This document shows, one piece after another, positions 27,168 through 40,610 of a stretch of DNA of 64,000 bases (position 1 is its first letter; each line of letters begins with the position of its first letter). The notes beneath the pieces were generated by a model. It saw nothing but the letters and a program-made list of their open reading frames with translations, did no database searches and had not been told where the DNA came from. The translations under genes were made by a program, and so were the position numbers. Source of the stretch: Pardosa pseudoannulata (lineage: Eukaryota; Arthropoda; Arachnida; Araneae; Lycosidae). Location: positions 134,323,573 to 134,387,572 of the forward strand of contig CM063502.1 of NCBI GenBank assembly GCA_032207245.1, given 5' to 3'.

Positions 27168-28672
27168 AGAAACGAAAAGAACATGTCGATTCGGAACAAT
27201 AATCACATTTTAATAATTTAGAATTCAAATTTAATTTAAGAAAAATGTTATCTGCATAATTCGAGCTCTAGAGAAAATTGAACAAAAGTATTAATAAATT
27301 ATAATAATATAGTTATATTAGAGTGGTTAAACAGATTCATCTGAAATCTGAATTACATATTTACCGAAAATCTTATATCTATAATATCATGATTTATTCA
27401 TCAAATCTATGGGAATTTCAGAAACGAAAATATGTCAATTTGGAACAATAATAACATTTTAATAATTTAGAATTCAAATTTAATTTAAGAAAAACGTATC
27501 TGCATAATTCGAGCTCTAGAGAGAATTGAACAAAAATATTAATAAATTATAATAATATATTTATATTAAAGTGGTTAAACAGGTGAATCTGAAATACAAA
27601 TTACATATTTACCAAAAAGCTTATATCTATAATATGATTTATTTATCAAATCTATGAACATTCCAGAAACGAAAATAATATGTCAATTCGGAACAATAAT
27701 AACATTTTAATAATTTAGAATTCAAATTTGATTCAAGAAAAACGTTATCTGCATAATTCGAGCTCTAGAGAAAATTGAACAAAAATATTAATTATAATAA
27801 TAAATTTATATTAAAGTGATTAAACAGATGCACCTGAAATCTGAATTACATATTTACCGAAAACCTTATATCTATAGTAAGATGATTTATATATCAAATC
27901 TATGGGCATTCTAGAAACGAAAATAATATGTCAATTCGGAACAATAATAACATTTTAATAATTTAGAATTCAAATTTAATTCGAGAAAAAGTTATCTGCA
28001 TAATTCGAACTCTAGAGAAAATTGAACAAAGATATTAATAAATTATAATAATATAGTTATATTAAAGTGGTTAAACAGATGTATCTGAAATCTGAATTAC
28101 ATATTTACCGAAAACCTTATATCTATAATATCATGATTTATTTATCAAATCTATGGACATTCCAGAAACGAAAATAATATGTCAATTCGGAACAATAATA
28201 ACACTTTAATAATTTAGAATTCAAATTTAATTCAAGAAAAAAACGTTATCTGCATAATTCGAGCTCTAGAGAAAATTGAACAAAAATATTAATTATAATA
28301 ATATATTTATATTAAAGTGATTAAACAGATGCATCTGAAATCTGAATTATATATTTACCGAAAACATTATATCTATAATAACATGATTTATTTATCAAAT
28401 CTATGGACATTCCAGAAACGAAAATAATATGTCAATTCGGAACAATAATAATATTTTAATAATTTAGAATTCAAATTTTATTCAAGAAAAATGTTATCTG
28501 CATAATTCGAGCTCTAGAGAAAATTGAACAAAAATATTAGTAATTTATAATAATATATTTATATTAAAGTGGTTAAACAGGTGCATCTGAAATCTGAATT
28601 ACATATTTACCGAAAACCTTATATCTATAATATCATGATTTATTTATCAAATCTATGGACATTCCAGAAACG
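27168..28672. repeat. Tandem array, six copies of a ~250-bp unit
   Basis: Units begin at the GAAACGAAAA motif near 27169, 27421, 27666, 27914, 28165 and 28415, and the array breaks off at 28667 with GAAACGACATG. Every unit has GAATTCAAATTT, the ATAATTCGAGCTCTAGAG block, GGTTAAACAG or GATTAAACAG, and TTATATCTATAATA. The inner copies are most alike and the first is most diverged, as expected from unequal exchange with decaying edges. No open frame is maintained. Confidence 0.93.
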
Positions 28673-29690
28673 ACATGAAATGTGAAAATTTATGGCCCAA
28701 TAGCGAAGTAAATGTTCCTCTCACATGCCTGCCGAATATTTTTTCATTGAATTTTCAAACTTTATATATTAATAATATTTTATTTTATAACTGTGGATAT
28801 TATTTACAATATACAGATGTTTGATATTTACAATGCGTATATTTAAAGTAGTTTTACATAACATTTAAACAATTTTTGTACTTAAGTAGGGAAACGTGTA
28901 AAAAATGATATTTTTACGCAGCTTTTCTTGCGTGTTATTTATCTCTGCTCATATTTTGCTTTGTTAATTACAATATATTTTCGTTCTATATCTATCTGTG
29001 CATACTATATACACCGCATCAAGGCAACACGATTGTGAATTAATTGTCATTCAATGCTGATAATTCAATAAAATATTTATCAAACAGAGCAATTAAAATG
29101 AGCAAAATCAATATTAACTTTTATTACATTTTGCTTAACGATTTCTGAACAGTTAAGGTGTTGTAATTAATTTATGAGATTTTCTGGGTTTGAATCAATA
29201 TACCTTCACGGATAGTAGTAAAAGGTTGAACTAACTGATTTCAACATAAATATTCTTCAAAATACTCATCATGCAAATGCTATATACATTTACCTGACCT
29301 TTATTTTGATTTAAGTGAATATTTCAGGTAGAAGTGTATAGTGAATATTTCAGGTATTTCAGGTCATCATAGAGAGCGTAGTAATTGTAGGATTTGATGA
29401 AATCTTATAGAAGAATTAAAAGCTTATGTCTTTCTTGTATACAATTCTGTAAAGATTAACGTATATTTTAAGAGTTCGCAGTGATAATGTTTTTGTAAAA
29501 TTAACTTTATATTAATATATAATGATTTTGAATGAAAAATCTTTGTAACCTTTTTCAATTTAATTATTTTCCTAAATTTTTTGAAGTATGCAATACAGCA
29601 ATTATCTTTCGTTTTAAATACCTCCTATGACATATATTAGTAAGACGTTTTACTTACTCTTTTAAGGAAAATGAAAAAATGCAATTTCTA
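28673..29690. other. No gene seen
   Basis: AT-rich unique DNA. A small direct duplication of GTGAATATTTCAGGTA lies at about 29310-29360. Confidence 0.3.
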
Positions 29691-29699
29691 GCATTACAT

Positions 29700-31110
29700 A
29701 TAAATAGAACAACTACATAAAATGGACCTTTTTGAAATTACAATGGACATTATTGAATATTATTGACATTTATGAAAATTTGGGGTCTCTCCTTTTTAAA
29801 AGCAAGTTTATTTGAGAAAAGTGCAATGTAAAATTTTTAGGATAATATTCTTTTCTTTAAAGATATTTTCGTATGTGTGAAGTTTTTACAGAAAAATACA
29901 TATATGGTGTAAAAAGCCTTTATGTAAAATTTAGAGAGTCTTTTCTTAAAAATATATATCAACCGTATTAAGAGAAATACACAATTACATACTAAATGTA
30001 AAAAGTTAAAGTTTTATAAAATAAATTTTTATAAACCATTGTTCATTTGAATACACTATTTTAATTTTATTACAGTATCCCACTATGCAGTGCAACCAGT
30101 TCTAAAACAATCTTGACTAATAGTTAATCACATGAAATTCTTTCCCTTCCTTATTTATCTCTAGTGAATAATTTATTTTCTTCTCTAACATGCATATTTA
30201 TGTTCAGTTCTACTATTTTAATATTTTATATAGGGAAACAGATTCCTTCATTTCTTTACAGTTTGTTTTATTTGAGTGAAAAGTTTATTGTAGAATACTT
30301 CTAGCATTTATGTAAAATTTCGAGATTCACTTTTAAATTACAAATATCAATAAATTTTCAATAAATACAGTAATCGAATTTGAGGTGTAAAAATTAAAAT
30401 ACTGGAAGTAAATAAAATAAGTTATAAATTAAAAAAAATGATTTCTATAAATCTTTGTTTATAAGAAAAAGAAGACATCATCACATCAAGAAGTGTATGA
30501 AAGATAGTAAATAATCTTTAAGTATTAATTAATTTCAAGAAATTGACTTCATTAGTTTTATTCATATGTAATGAATAATTTATTTTTTTTATTATTAAGC
30601 ATATTTACTTCCATTTCTACTATCCTAAAATTATATGTAGGGGAATAAATTTCTTCTTTTCATTAAAGTTTGTTTTATATAAGCTGAAAGTTTATAGTAG
30701 AATACTTCCTGCATATGGTATAAAGAACATTTATGCAAAATTTAGGCATTCATTTCTTAAGAAAATATATTAACAAAATTAAGAGGAGGAAAAAGTTAAA
30801 ATACTGAAGGTAAATAAAATAAAGTAAAAGTTATGAAAATATAATTTTATCAAATTTTATTTATAAGAATAAAAAGAAAACATTACTCGAGGTAATGCCT
30901 GAAGATAGTGAAAATTCTTAAAATATTGATTAGAAATAATAGCAAATGATTCTCTTCTTTTTTAGGTTATTAATTTCGATTAAATAATTTGTTCTTTGAT
31001 ATAAATATTTATGTTCATTTCTATTTATTTTAAACTCTACGTATGGGGGACAGAATAATTAACTTTTATTCCTATTCTGTACAATCTTAATTTAAAATAG
31101 ACTGATCAAT
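29700..31110. repeat. Old tandem array, about 3.5 copies of a ~410-bp unit
   Basis: The anchors GTGAATAATTTATT (about 30164), ATGAATAATTTATT (about 30571) and TAAATAATTTGTT (about 30981) are each followed by CATATTTATGTTCA-like, TTCTACTATTTTA-like and AGTTTGTTTTAT-like blocks. A partial copy upstream ends near 29960 (TTTATGTAAAATTTAGAGAG). Copies differ by many substitutions and indels, so this is much older than the 250-bp array. Confidence 0.65.
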
Positions 31111-31442
31111 TACCAGGAATCTTTAGTTAAAAATTGAAAAGATAGCGAAATTTTTTCCTCATTCTTTTTGAGAAAACAACACTAAAGAAAGAAAAAATAG
31201 ATTTAAAAATGCTAATAAAAATACCTTAGGATTTTTTACTAAAAATACTTAAAAATTTGAAATCCATCGCAAGACGTCTGTAAACATTATAATACTCCTT
31301 TTAAAAAGGAAATATAATGAGGGAAATGAAGTAGCTGAATATAAAAAAGCTATTTTGAAATAAATGGCAAACAAAATATTTTATTGAAATAACCGGTGTC
31401 GCGATTTCCTTATTAAATTTTGTTCTCTTTCTTCCTCCACAG

Positions 31443-31479
31443 GCAAATTATCTCCCGTCCTCACAGCGAATTACCTGAA
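31443..31479 (+). CDS. Possible 37-bp microexon
   Basis: A very strong polypyrimidine tract ending CCTCCACAG (31418-31442) stands out in otherwise AT-rich DNA and is a textbook splice acceptor. 37 bp later a GTAAAGTT donor begins at 31480. Two of three frames across the 37 bp are open; one gives QIISRPHSELPE after one leading base. G+C inside is well above the surroundings. There is no partner exon that I can identify, so this is only a candidate. A chance pyrimidine tract is the alternative. Confidence 0.25.
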
Positions 31480-31497
31480 GTAAAGTTATTTACGTGA

Positions 31498-32085
31498 TTA
31501 CACGAATACTCTTCTTTTTTTAATGAGGTAAAAGAAAAAAAAAAGATCATTTAAAATATTTTATTCCCTTTTTTCAAGGATAAATAATTTATCTTCTTTC
31601 TTACAGGAGATAAAAAAATTAGATTCAAAAGTTATATAATATTTATATTTTAACACATTTTGTATTTTAACAGTTATTGTTCTGGTCTATAATTCTTACT
31701 AAATTTTTAATTTATGCATGATACTACAGAAAATTAATACTAGCAGAGAAATGAGAAGAAAACTATGTAAGAGTGTTTTAAATCATTTTACAAATTAATA
31801 AAAATATTACACGAATATTACTGTTTGTAAAAGAAAAGATCATTTAAATATTTTATCCTTTTTTGAAGAATAAATATATTATATTTTTTTCATACCGGGT
31901 TTAAAAAGAATAGATTCACAAGTTATGTAATAATAATATTTTAAAGCATTTTGTATTATAACAGTCATTTTTCTGATCTATAATTCTTAGTAAATTTTTA
32001 TTTTAAGCATATCATAAGAATTTAATATAAGTAGAAAAAAGAAGAAAATACGACATTAGAGGTTTTTTAATCATTATATTAATTA
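31498..32085. repeat. Two-copy tandem duplication, ~309-bp unit
   Basis: ATTACACGAATA begins copies at 31498 and about 31807. Both contain AAAAGATCATTTAAA, a TTTATAT...TTAAAGCATTTTGTATT-type segment, TCTGGTCTATAATTCTTA or TCTGATCTATAATTCTTA and AGAAGAAAA. They are moderately diverged. Confidence 0.75.
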
Positions 32086-33972
32086 TTTTTTATCGTTATT
32101 AATAACTTATAAATATTTAATACGCTAAAATATACTTATTTCAGCTTATTGTTTATTAAATGGTCTTAAATGAAATGGAATATAGTTCTTAAATAGATTT
32201 AATATTAGTAATACTTATATTATTATAATAAAGAAAAATTTTCTCGAGGAACTAAGGTTGATGATTTTGCTATATATATATCGTAAGATGGTATTGGAAT
32301 GCTTTCTTCTTTAATATACCTTGAACTTTTCCTAATGAAAATTCCTAAAAAAATAACTCTTACGTTACCTAACAATGTATACATATTTAAAATTAAGATT
32401 TCTTATGATACTTCATTGTCAAAAGTTATTTGTGTAAATTCATTACACCCTCAAAATTTACTTTTGGTGGCGTCAATTATAATTTAGAAACACAGATAAG
32501 AATTAAATAAATTAAATGATGAATTTAATTTATTCAATTTAATTCATGCCTTACATCAACAGTTATGTAAAGTGCTTGGAAAAATTACTTATTAATAACA
32601 CATATTTCTGTTATAAGTGCTAGAGGTGAAATTAAGGTAATTTCTATTTATTTGCAATTTAAATGCGTTTGAACTTCTAACTCATCCAAAACATTTTGAA
32701 TGATCAAAGATATTTAAATTTACTTTGAATAATTTTCATCCGTCAGTAGCAAATTATACTTGAAATCAACAAAATATTTTAATGACCATAAAGTACCTCC
32801 TTTAAAATACCTACATACGAAGTAAAGCTTCTCAATTTCAAAGCATTTGATTTTAGTGATAGATGCTTATAATTTTAAAATATAAATCTTCTTACTTTCA
32901 ATGTATCAATGCTTCATTAAAAAGCCATTTTATTGAACAAATATAATCAATCTCTAATCGTTGATATTTTTGTGCGGAAGACGTGCGGAAGAAGTATGGT
33001 AACAAAATATGGATTATGATTTGCAGTATAGTTTAAACAAAAGTGATTATGTAACTAACTATAATTCATAAAAAAACAATGTACCAACTAGAATTTAAAT
33101 ATAAACTACCGGTGACTAAGTATTAACTAAGTAATAACGACTGTTAGTGATGCTGCTGTCTATTAACCAATAATATCTCTGATACTTATGATGAAATTTA
33201 ATTAATGAGAAAGGGATTTTCTACTTGGTAAAATTTACTTACCATATATTGCAGGTGAAATAAAACAAAATAAATTTTCTTTTTTATATATTTGATTTTG
33301 CAAAAGAAATACCGTATAGAGAAAGGGAAATAAATCTCATAATCAAAATGTTCTTTACAGCTATAGTTGGATAAATCTTACAATAATAAATTACACTATA
33401 TAATAGCTATAACATTTTTCTATTGTGCTTATGTTATTTCTTGAATGAAATATTTTATTCTTATACGGTAGCAAACTATACGAATTTTTTCTATTATGTG
33501 GTAAATGGAAATGGAGTTATGCTTCCATTTTTTTTCAGTTTTCTTTCTCTTTTTTCACGTACTTACTTTTATAAATATTTAGTGAACCTTAATATTTTTA
33601 TATTTTTTGATAAAAATTAATTAATTGTTTTTTACATTATATAGTAGAAATTTGATTTCCTGTAAATATTCCATTTCAATACATCTTTTCGTTGTCATAT
33701 TCTTACCTATAGTTTTTACTTAAGCGATAACTTTAATTTTTAGCTTCCCTTTTAAATCATGTATTTTAATTAAAACTTCTGTTATTTAGTTCAAACATAG
33801 AATATTTTATAAAAATAAATTGCCAAAGGGTATTTGTTTTCATGTATTTTTGTTCGTATTCAAAACACAGTTTATTAAAATGTGTTGAAGTGAGCTTGTA
33901 TAGAAAATAAATATTTAATATATGTTTGAGCTGTTTATGTGTGCTATCACTGTAGGTTGCTTGGAATACATT
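32086..33972. other. No gene seen
   Basis: AT-rich unique DNA. Plus-strand open frames at 32299-32487 and 33423-33620 (62-65 codons) are F/L/Y/I-rich and look like chance. Confidence 0.3.
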
Positions 33973-34595
33973 TTAACCCTCCGAGTGGTACACACCGAGG
34001 AAAAAAAGTCTCCAAAAATACGCTAAAGTTTCATTGTGTCAGTGACCAAAGTGTTCTATGATTTTTTACTTCACCCTTTGTCGACTAGATTGGAATACGG
34101 AAAACCCACCCTCGTTACTGTCCCTTTACTTCCGGTTATAAATAGATATATAAATAGACATTGTAGATTAATTTTTAATACACATAAAGCTTGTCAAGTC
34201 TCGAAGATCATCCATAAGAAATAATGGGTTCTAAAAGTACAAATAAAAATATTCTTTAAGAGAATAATTTATATCTTTTTTACGAAAGTCATCCAAGCTA
34301 TTTAAGGGGTGTAATTAGAGATACATCTGTTACCGCAAACGAAATACTTCGAAATAGAGATTTACAAAGCTATGAAAAGCTATCAGCGTCTTTGTGCCTC
34401 AGAGAGTAGGTGTGCAGTTTCTAAACAATCGACCTGACCCTCCTACCTCAAAACTCCATAGGGGAAAACACTGGCAGAAATGTACATTACATCCATTTTC
34501 GGAACGTTTTGGAGGTCGAAAATTGTACGCGACAAAAGCTTTGAAAACATCATCGGTTTGGCGGAATTGTACGTGCGAACCGCTTAGAGGGTTAA
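33973..34595. mobile_element. piggyBac-like non-autonomous element
   Basis: TTAA at 33973-33976 and 34592-34595 bracket a 615-bp element. Its left end is CCCTCCGAGTGGTACACAC; its right end, read inward, is CCCTCTAAGCGGTTCGCACG. CCCT-starting inverted repeats with a TTAA duplication are the hallmark of the piggyBac superfamily. G+C is clearly higher than in flanking DNA. The two 62-68-codon open frames inside (34036-34224, 34394-34600) show no transposase motifs; the second runs out through the right end. It must rely on a transposase encoded elsewhere. Confidence 0.85.
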
Positions 34596-36164
34596 TGTAG
34601 AAAATATCAAACTCATTGTATGAGCATTTATTAGTTTATAAAATTAGAGAAGTGAATTTTAATAAATATTTGTTCAATCAATAGGAAGACTGATATTTAT
34701 TTTCATTATTTTTGGTATTTTAATGAATACACATATTAGCAATTAAATGCCATAATGAAAATTAAGGTCATAAAAGAAGTACTTAATAGCGAGGGTCAAG
34801 GCTATTCGCACACAGAAGGCCAACTGTTTAGGAAGACCGATGGAATAAATAATATTAAAATTTTCTAACTCGAGTTTCTTTTTTAAATAAGAAAAAAATT
34901 TTACAGAAAATATTTAGGGAGAAAATGTTTTCCGCTTTTGTCAGCAAATAATCGATGTCAAAATCTTTTGTCAGTATTTAATGATTACTTCTTGTTTTCT
35001 ATTTCTTTTTAGAGGAAAAGTTTCGATTAAACTGATGCACTAATATCAAAATTCAGTTTAATTGATGAGGAAATATGAAATATATGATACACTTCGTTGG
35101 TCACTGATTATTAGTATTCTGTTGTTAGAATTTATCCTAAAAGGACCTTTAATGTATTAAAATAGATATCATTTTTTTCTTCACGAAATATGAGACTTTT
35201 GCTTAAAGGTTTAAAAGGTCTGAGAACATGAATAATTCTTTGTGGAAATCCTAATAGTGTATTTTGTTTAGTTTCATGTTGTTTGTCTCGATGCATAACA
35301 AGTTAACAGAATTTCCCCGATTTTTCAGAGTTTTTGACTCTAACCACTCACTTATCCTAGGATGAAATGAATGTATGAAATACATTCAAAATTGCAAAAA
35401 GTGGTATGACTATAAAAAATGAGAATGACAAACCCTTATTGAAATTATTTTTGCAATTACTTAGTTCATAGCTGGGACGTGTTTACCTTTCGGAGATACA
35501 GGTGATAAATTATACGAAGCATATGAGTTCTATTGAAATTTTAGCGGTAGTTTACCCAATTATTTCCCAAAATGTCAATAACAATGAATCTCCATTTTCA
35601 AAATGACACATACATTTTTATGTAGACCATGCATTTTAAAATGAAAATATATTTGTTTTATTAAATGACTCAAAATCAGAGATTAAAGAATTTATTGAAA
35701 TAGGCAAGATATTTTTCAGTAAATTGCAACTGCACTTCAAAAGCCAACCACGCTAGTTGCAGTAAGATATGTTAATATTGATTCTTTTGATGTGAAAGTG
35801 CGAGAATTATTTTTTGGTAGTTTTATCCAATATTAGAAGTCACAGGGGAAGGTTTATGTAATTGAATTTCTATCAGATTATTAATTAAATATCCATCAGT
35901 TATGGGGAGAAGTTTATAATAATTCGGTGAATATGAAAAATAACTATAGTAGTTATCAAAATAGATTATAAAAAATATTGACCCTGCAGAATATTTTCAC
36001 ACATATTATGTGTCATTCATTACATTTTCTTGAGAATGATATTACGAAATTTATCTTAATAAAATAAAATACATAAGTATTTATATATTTATACGTACTG
36101 AGTTATATAGAGTAATATAGGCATAAACATAATAGTAATTTTCTATGCCCTTTGTTAAGTTATG
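34596..36164. other. No gene seen
   Basis: AT-rich unique sequence without a recognisable repeat, gene or RNA. Confidence 0.3.
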
Positions 36165-36253
36165 AATCTACTAGGAATCCACATTCAAAGGAGGATGCCA
36201 AATACGAAGCAAGCAGACGTCTAACACCCCTACACTAGTCCTGCTAATGACTA
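36165..36253 (-). mobile_element. tRNA-like SINE fragment, another family
   Basis: On the minus strand it reads TAGCAGGACTAGTGTAGG (A-box-like), then GGTGTTAGACGTCTGCTTG in the anticodon-arm position, then GTATTTGGCATCCTCC and TTTGAATGTGGATTCC. The G+C contrast with its surroundings and the tRNA-like order suggest a SINE head. The B box is weak and no tail or target duplication is seen. Confidence 0.35.
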
Positions 36254-39200
36254 TGTTATCAAAACTAGTATTTGAGAAATGTTGTATAATATAAATCCCA
36301 CAAATATAATAATTAATATATTACACAGCATAATAGTTGAAAATATTCAAGTAAAATCCAGACTATGAGCATGAACAGGTAATATTGCAATCACTAGTTT
36401 TATTTCACAATTATGTACGATAGCTTTTGATAAGATACGATTAATGTACCATTTGATTCACACACACAAAAGTAAAGAGCAATGGTGGTCTTTCATACGT
36501 GGGGTAAAACAGGAAAATTGAATCGAAATTTAATACAATTTGTTAGAACGATACTAAAAGCAAATGGAATAACTGGATAGCATTAAGAAATAGCATTGCT
36601 CAACGTACTCATAAAATTGAAGAAAGAAATGGTGTAAGATATACCCTTGTATTTTTCATTAATAAAGGGTTTGACAAGTACTTTCTGTAAAACAAGCATC
36701 AAAGCAAAAATTGGTACTACGAATAAAATAGAGTCTAGGTCATTTGCACAGATAAAATCACTCTTTCGTAAAATCAGTTTTATGCTCAACAATGATATTG
36801 GTTGGTAAGCTGGAAGCTTTAGTCAAAGAAAATATTACTCTTTCTGAAGTTATATTACTCATTCTTTCTGACCATTACACATTTAGTATTTTATAGTTCA
36901 AAAAACAAATAAAACAGATCCCAAACCCTAAGTGAAGGTAGAGCCTTGTGTTATCGTGTTTTAATAAGAACTTTAGATATGTACCATTAGGAAAGAATGG
37001 GCATGGGGTTTCAAAATTTTGTTTCTGTATATTGCTGCGTTAACACTATACATTACTAATTATTAGAAGCTGAAAGTTTGGCAGCATGCTTACCATTCTT
37101 TCTGGATAAAGCTCGTAAGAATCAATGATCAAACTGAATTGTGATTTATTAAAGGACATCATTTTACTCCAATGCAAACGGTCTCCCGAATCAGCGACAG
37201 TCAAACAGCTAAACGTCTGGCATTCAGGCACTCTACTTAAGCATTCCGCAAACAATTTGTCTGGATATTTGTTCCCCTGGATGCAGCAAACTCAAGAGAC
37301 AAGTGGCAGTTAAACATTGTTCTGTTACGTAGCGTATTAATGGCAACGAATCGACTTTATTGATTTCCTGATATTCCCAGACGGCTTTCTAAAGTTTGTT
37401 TGCAAATATATTCAGGAATTTGGTAAGCTATGCACGATTTAGAAGTTATATATATCGGGTGGATCTCACTACTCCAAACAGTCTGTAATTGACCACTTTC
37501 CAACATTTCAATAATTTGTGTCTCGAATTCAAGTAGAATTCCCACCTCTCATCTATTATTAATTTTGACTTAGCAAAAAAGGTATGCTATCAAAGATTGT
37601 GTAGAAACTGAGAATTGTTAATATCATTTCCCGTAACTTTATTTATATGACTTTTAATAGTCAATTTGGCATGACATACTCCTATCAAAAATACCTTGGA
37701 TGTGTATAGATAATTATTTAATGAGCAAATTATGTACCTTTGGTATTTAGGTTTCATTAAACACTTGCATTTCCAATTTTCTCAAATTAATCTTAAAATT
37801 TTATCACTAGTTTAGCTAGACGAAAATAAAAGCAATAAAATCTATTATGTTTCAAATAAAGAAAATAACTCTTTAAAATATAATAGGGAGCCCACTTCTT
37901 TTGTTTTTAACTTACCTTTAAAAATTGTCTTACATTAAAATTTTCTTGGAGAAAAATCTTTTATTTTCAATTTAAACTCTATACCCTTATTTTCGTCTAA
38001 CAAAATATTTGTTGAAGAAAGTCCCTTCCATAAAATATTACATAAGATGGCTTTTCAAAGATGAAGAGAAAATGAGAGCAGCTTTTATTTATACAAACTA
38101 CATTTTTTTAGGAATTAGTTTAAAATATTTTCACACTTCATAGCACATGATAAAATAAAATCTCTGGTTTACTTTCTTATCTTGATTATCTATCACTAGA
38201 AGTTTCAGTAATCTTTAAAAATTAACGAAAAAATTTATAGCATTGATTTTTTAATCAGTTTTCCTATTTTGCAGTAATCTATAGTGCTTCTTAAAATATC
38301 TTTACGTGACTCTTGGGTTTACTGAGATGAGATAAAGATAAGAGATAACACATAGATAATTGGTTGTGAAGTTTAGGAGTTGAGAAAGGCTTCTTAAGTG
38401 TTAAAATACATTATAATGTAGATTTATGTCACCATAATAACAAAACACTACTAGATTTATATTTCTGATCTCGAAAACATTTTAAGGGTATTAGTCGTGC
38501 ATAAATTGCATCGGTAAATTTTAGGAACTAATACAAATGCCTGTATTTAATATTTTACAAGGCATTAATTCAAAATTTACTTCTCATATAGGTAGTTAAA
38601 ACAACAAAACTAAATTTGAAGTATATCAAAATGTTTTGGAAATAACGTAAGCTAATGTCGATGATGCTAATTCGAATTGTAAATGATTAATAACACTGGG
38701 ACAAGAGTTTCTGCATCTTTTAGGATTTATTTATTGTTTGTAGAAGTTTTAATTTTTAAATCAGTACTGAGAAAATCTGAGGGTGAAAGTTTTAATGAAA
38801 TGGATACTGAAAAATTAATTATGTGTTTTACACGTTCCTTTTGTGTGTTTTGATATCAAATATTTATTTTTCAGTTATTAGTTCATAAAATATACATTTT
38901 AAAAATTTCTCAAAAATTGTAGAGTATCTATATATATACTTAATAGAGGTTGGTAGGGAAATTTTTAAATAATTTAATTTCAAGTGCTCTTTCATCTCTC
39001 TTGTATACAATGACTACTGCTGTTTAGGGAATTTTTTCTAGACTACTTTATTGAATCTCATATTAATTATAGAGTTTGTGACAGCTGATTTTTTGACTTA
39101 TAGCGGTAAGCACATCTACTTTCCTTTACCCTAATCAGGTATATGATCGATGAGCCATATTGAGATAGAACTAGTATGTACCCATCCGTTTTCATAAAGA

Positions 39201-40000
39201 ATAGTGAAAACTTTGTGTTAATGTTAGACATTTAGCAGTTTTTGCCAGAATTATTGGAATATTCTTTTTGGATATCCATTTTCTTATAGATACATCTTAT
39301 AAATACCATTAAACATTTTAATCTTCTGTTGCATCTTTGTCTAAATATCATGGTAAAATCCTTTAAACATAAATAAAAATATATATTAGTATAGAAGAAA
39401 GGAAAATTGTTTAAGCTTGTTTCTTTTAAATTATAAACAACGAAGACCAAGATAGAATATATATAGAGAGAGAGCATTAAAAGTTGTGACTTTATGCATA
39501 TTTGTTTTGTTTGTGTAATTCATATAACTTATTTAATTATAATTTGTACATATTATACTGTAAATATGTATGCGTTATATTTCTGTAAATAAGATTTAGT
39601 CATATAAAATCCTATGAATAGCGTAATCAACATTACATAGAAGTTATTTTCTTTAACATCTGTATAGATCATTTTTAAGCAGCACGGCCAATAAAATTAA
39701 ATAATAACGTCCTTATATAAGTTTTACTTATAAATGAATATGTACTTTCATAACTTTATGAATTTGCAATAACAAATCAGTGTAAAGTACATCATATCCT
39801 CATTAAATATCTTTTAAAATATGTTGCTCTTTTGAAACACAATCTCTGACTTCTACTGCTAAAACCTCTTGCTTTTCAATTTTAAAACTCTGTAACTTTG
39901 TTCAAATATTTATTTTTAAAAATGTTTCATTTTAATTGTAGTTTGTTGAGCGTTTCATATTTAAGCTTAAAGAACAACATAGATAAGACTTGGAGACTCT
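36254..40000. other. Unique DNA; GC-higher patch with broken minus-strand frames at 36990-37550
   Basis: Most is plain AT-rich DNA. At 36990-37550 the G+C rises and the minus strand has two consecutive open stretches: 37545-37357 (MGILLEFETQIIEMLESGQ...) and about 37270-37046 (GNKYPDKLFAECLSRVPEC... to ...YPERMVSMLPNFQ). They lie in different frames with stops between. The residues are balanced and look more protein-like than other frames nearby, which suggests a decayed gene or transposon relic. I do not recognise the family. Confidence 0.3.
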
Positions 40001-40006
40001 ACCTAC

Positions 40007-40267
40007 CCTTGAGGTATACTTATGATACTTATGATTAGCTTTCATAAACACTTTCTTTACATCATTTTTTAAATCATTCTTACTTTTTTCAAGTACACCA
40101 AGAGAAGTAAAATTATAAAACTCATTTTTATCGTTATTAAAAGATAGACGATTGCTTTTGGAACTATAGTTCTCCAAAGTTAGTTTAAGTTCTTCAGTAA
40201 AATAGAAAAAATTCAACTTGGAATCTGTCTCTACTCCTATTACAATGAGTTCAACTTTATTCTCATT
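40007..40267 (-). CDS. Candidate 87-codon internal exon, unrecognised
   Basis: The minus-strand frame is open for 115 codons (40279-39935). Within it, an acceptor-like TTTCTTATTTTTGCGACTGAAG lies just before 40267, and a donor-like GTAGGT begins at 40006. The enclosed block is 261 bp, exactly 87 codons, in phase. It starts NENKVELIVIGVETDSK and ends KANHKYHKYTSR. Residues are mixed and hydrophilic rather than the usual F/I/Y/N run. No domain, signal peptide or membrane segment is recognised. A frame of this length is roughly what chance would give once in such a window, so the call is weak. Confidence 0.2.
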
Positions 40268-40279
40268 CTTCAGTCGCAA

Positions 40280-40610
40280 AAATAAGAAAGAAAAACTAAC
40301 ATTTGATCTCCGTGAAATTAAGAACTACTTAAAATATGTTTTTCTTGTTTCGAAAAAAAGGCATTAGACTTTTATTTTTAATTTTTTTTCTTTTTGAAAT
40401 GTGACTGCAGTTAGACAAGTGAAAAAACTAATGAAACTAGAATTCTATTGACTATTAAAGAACTTCATCTTACTAAAATATTTTTAAGTAAAAAGTACGC
40501 CACTTAAAAAAAGCAAAAAAATATACATATATTTCTAGCATTTATTTCATTATTTTAGTATTATTACTTTTTTATTTAATAAGAGTTTTGTACATCTACA
40601 TATACAAATA
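40280..40610. other. No gene seen
   Basis: AT-rich unique DNA between the candidate exon and the next transposon. Confidence 0.3.
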
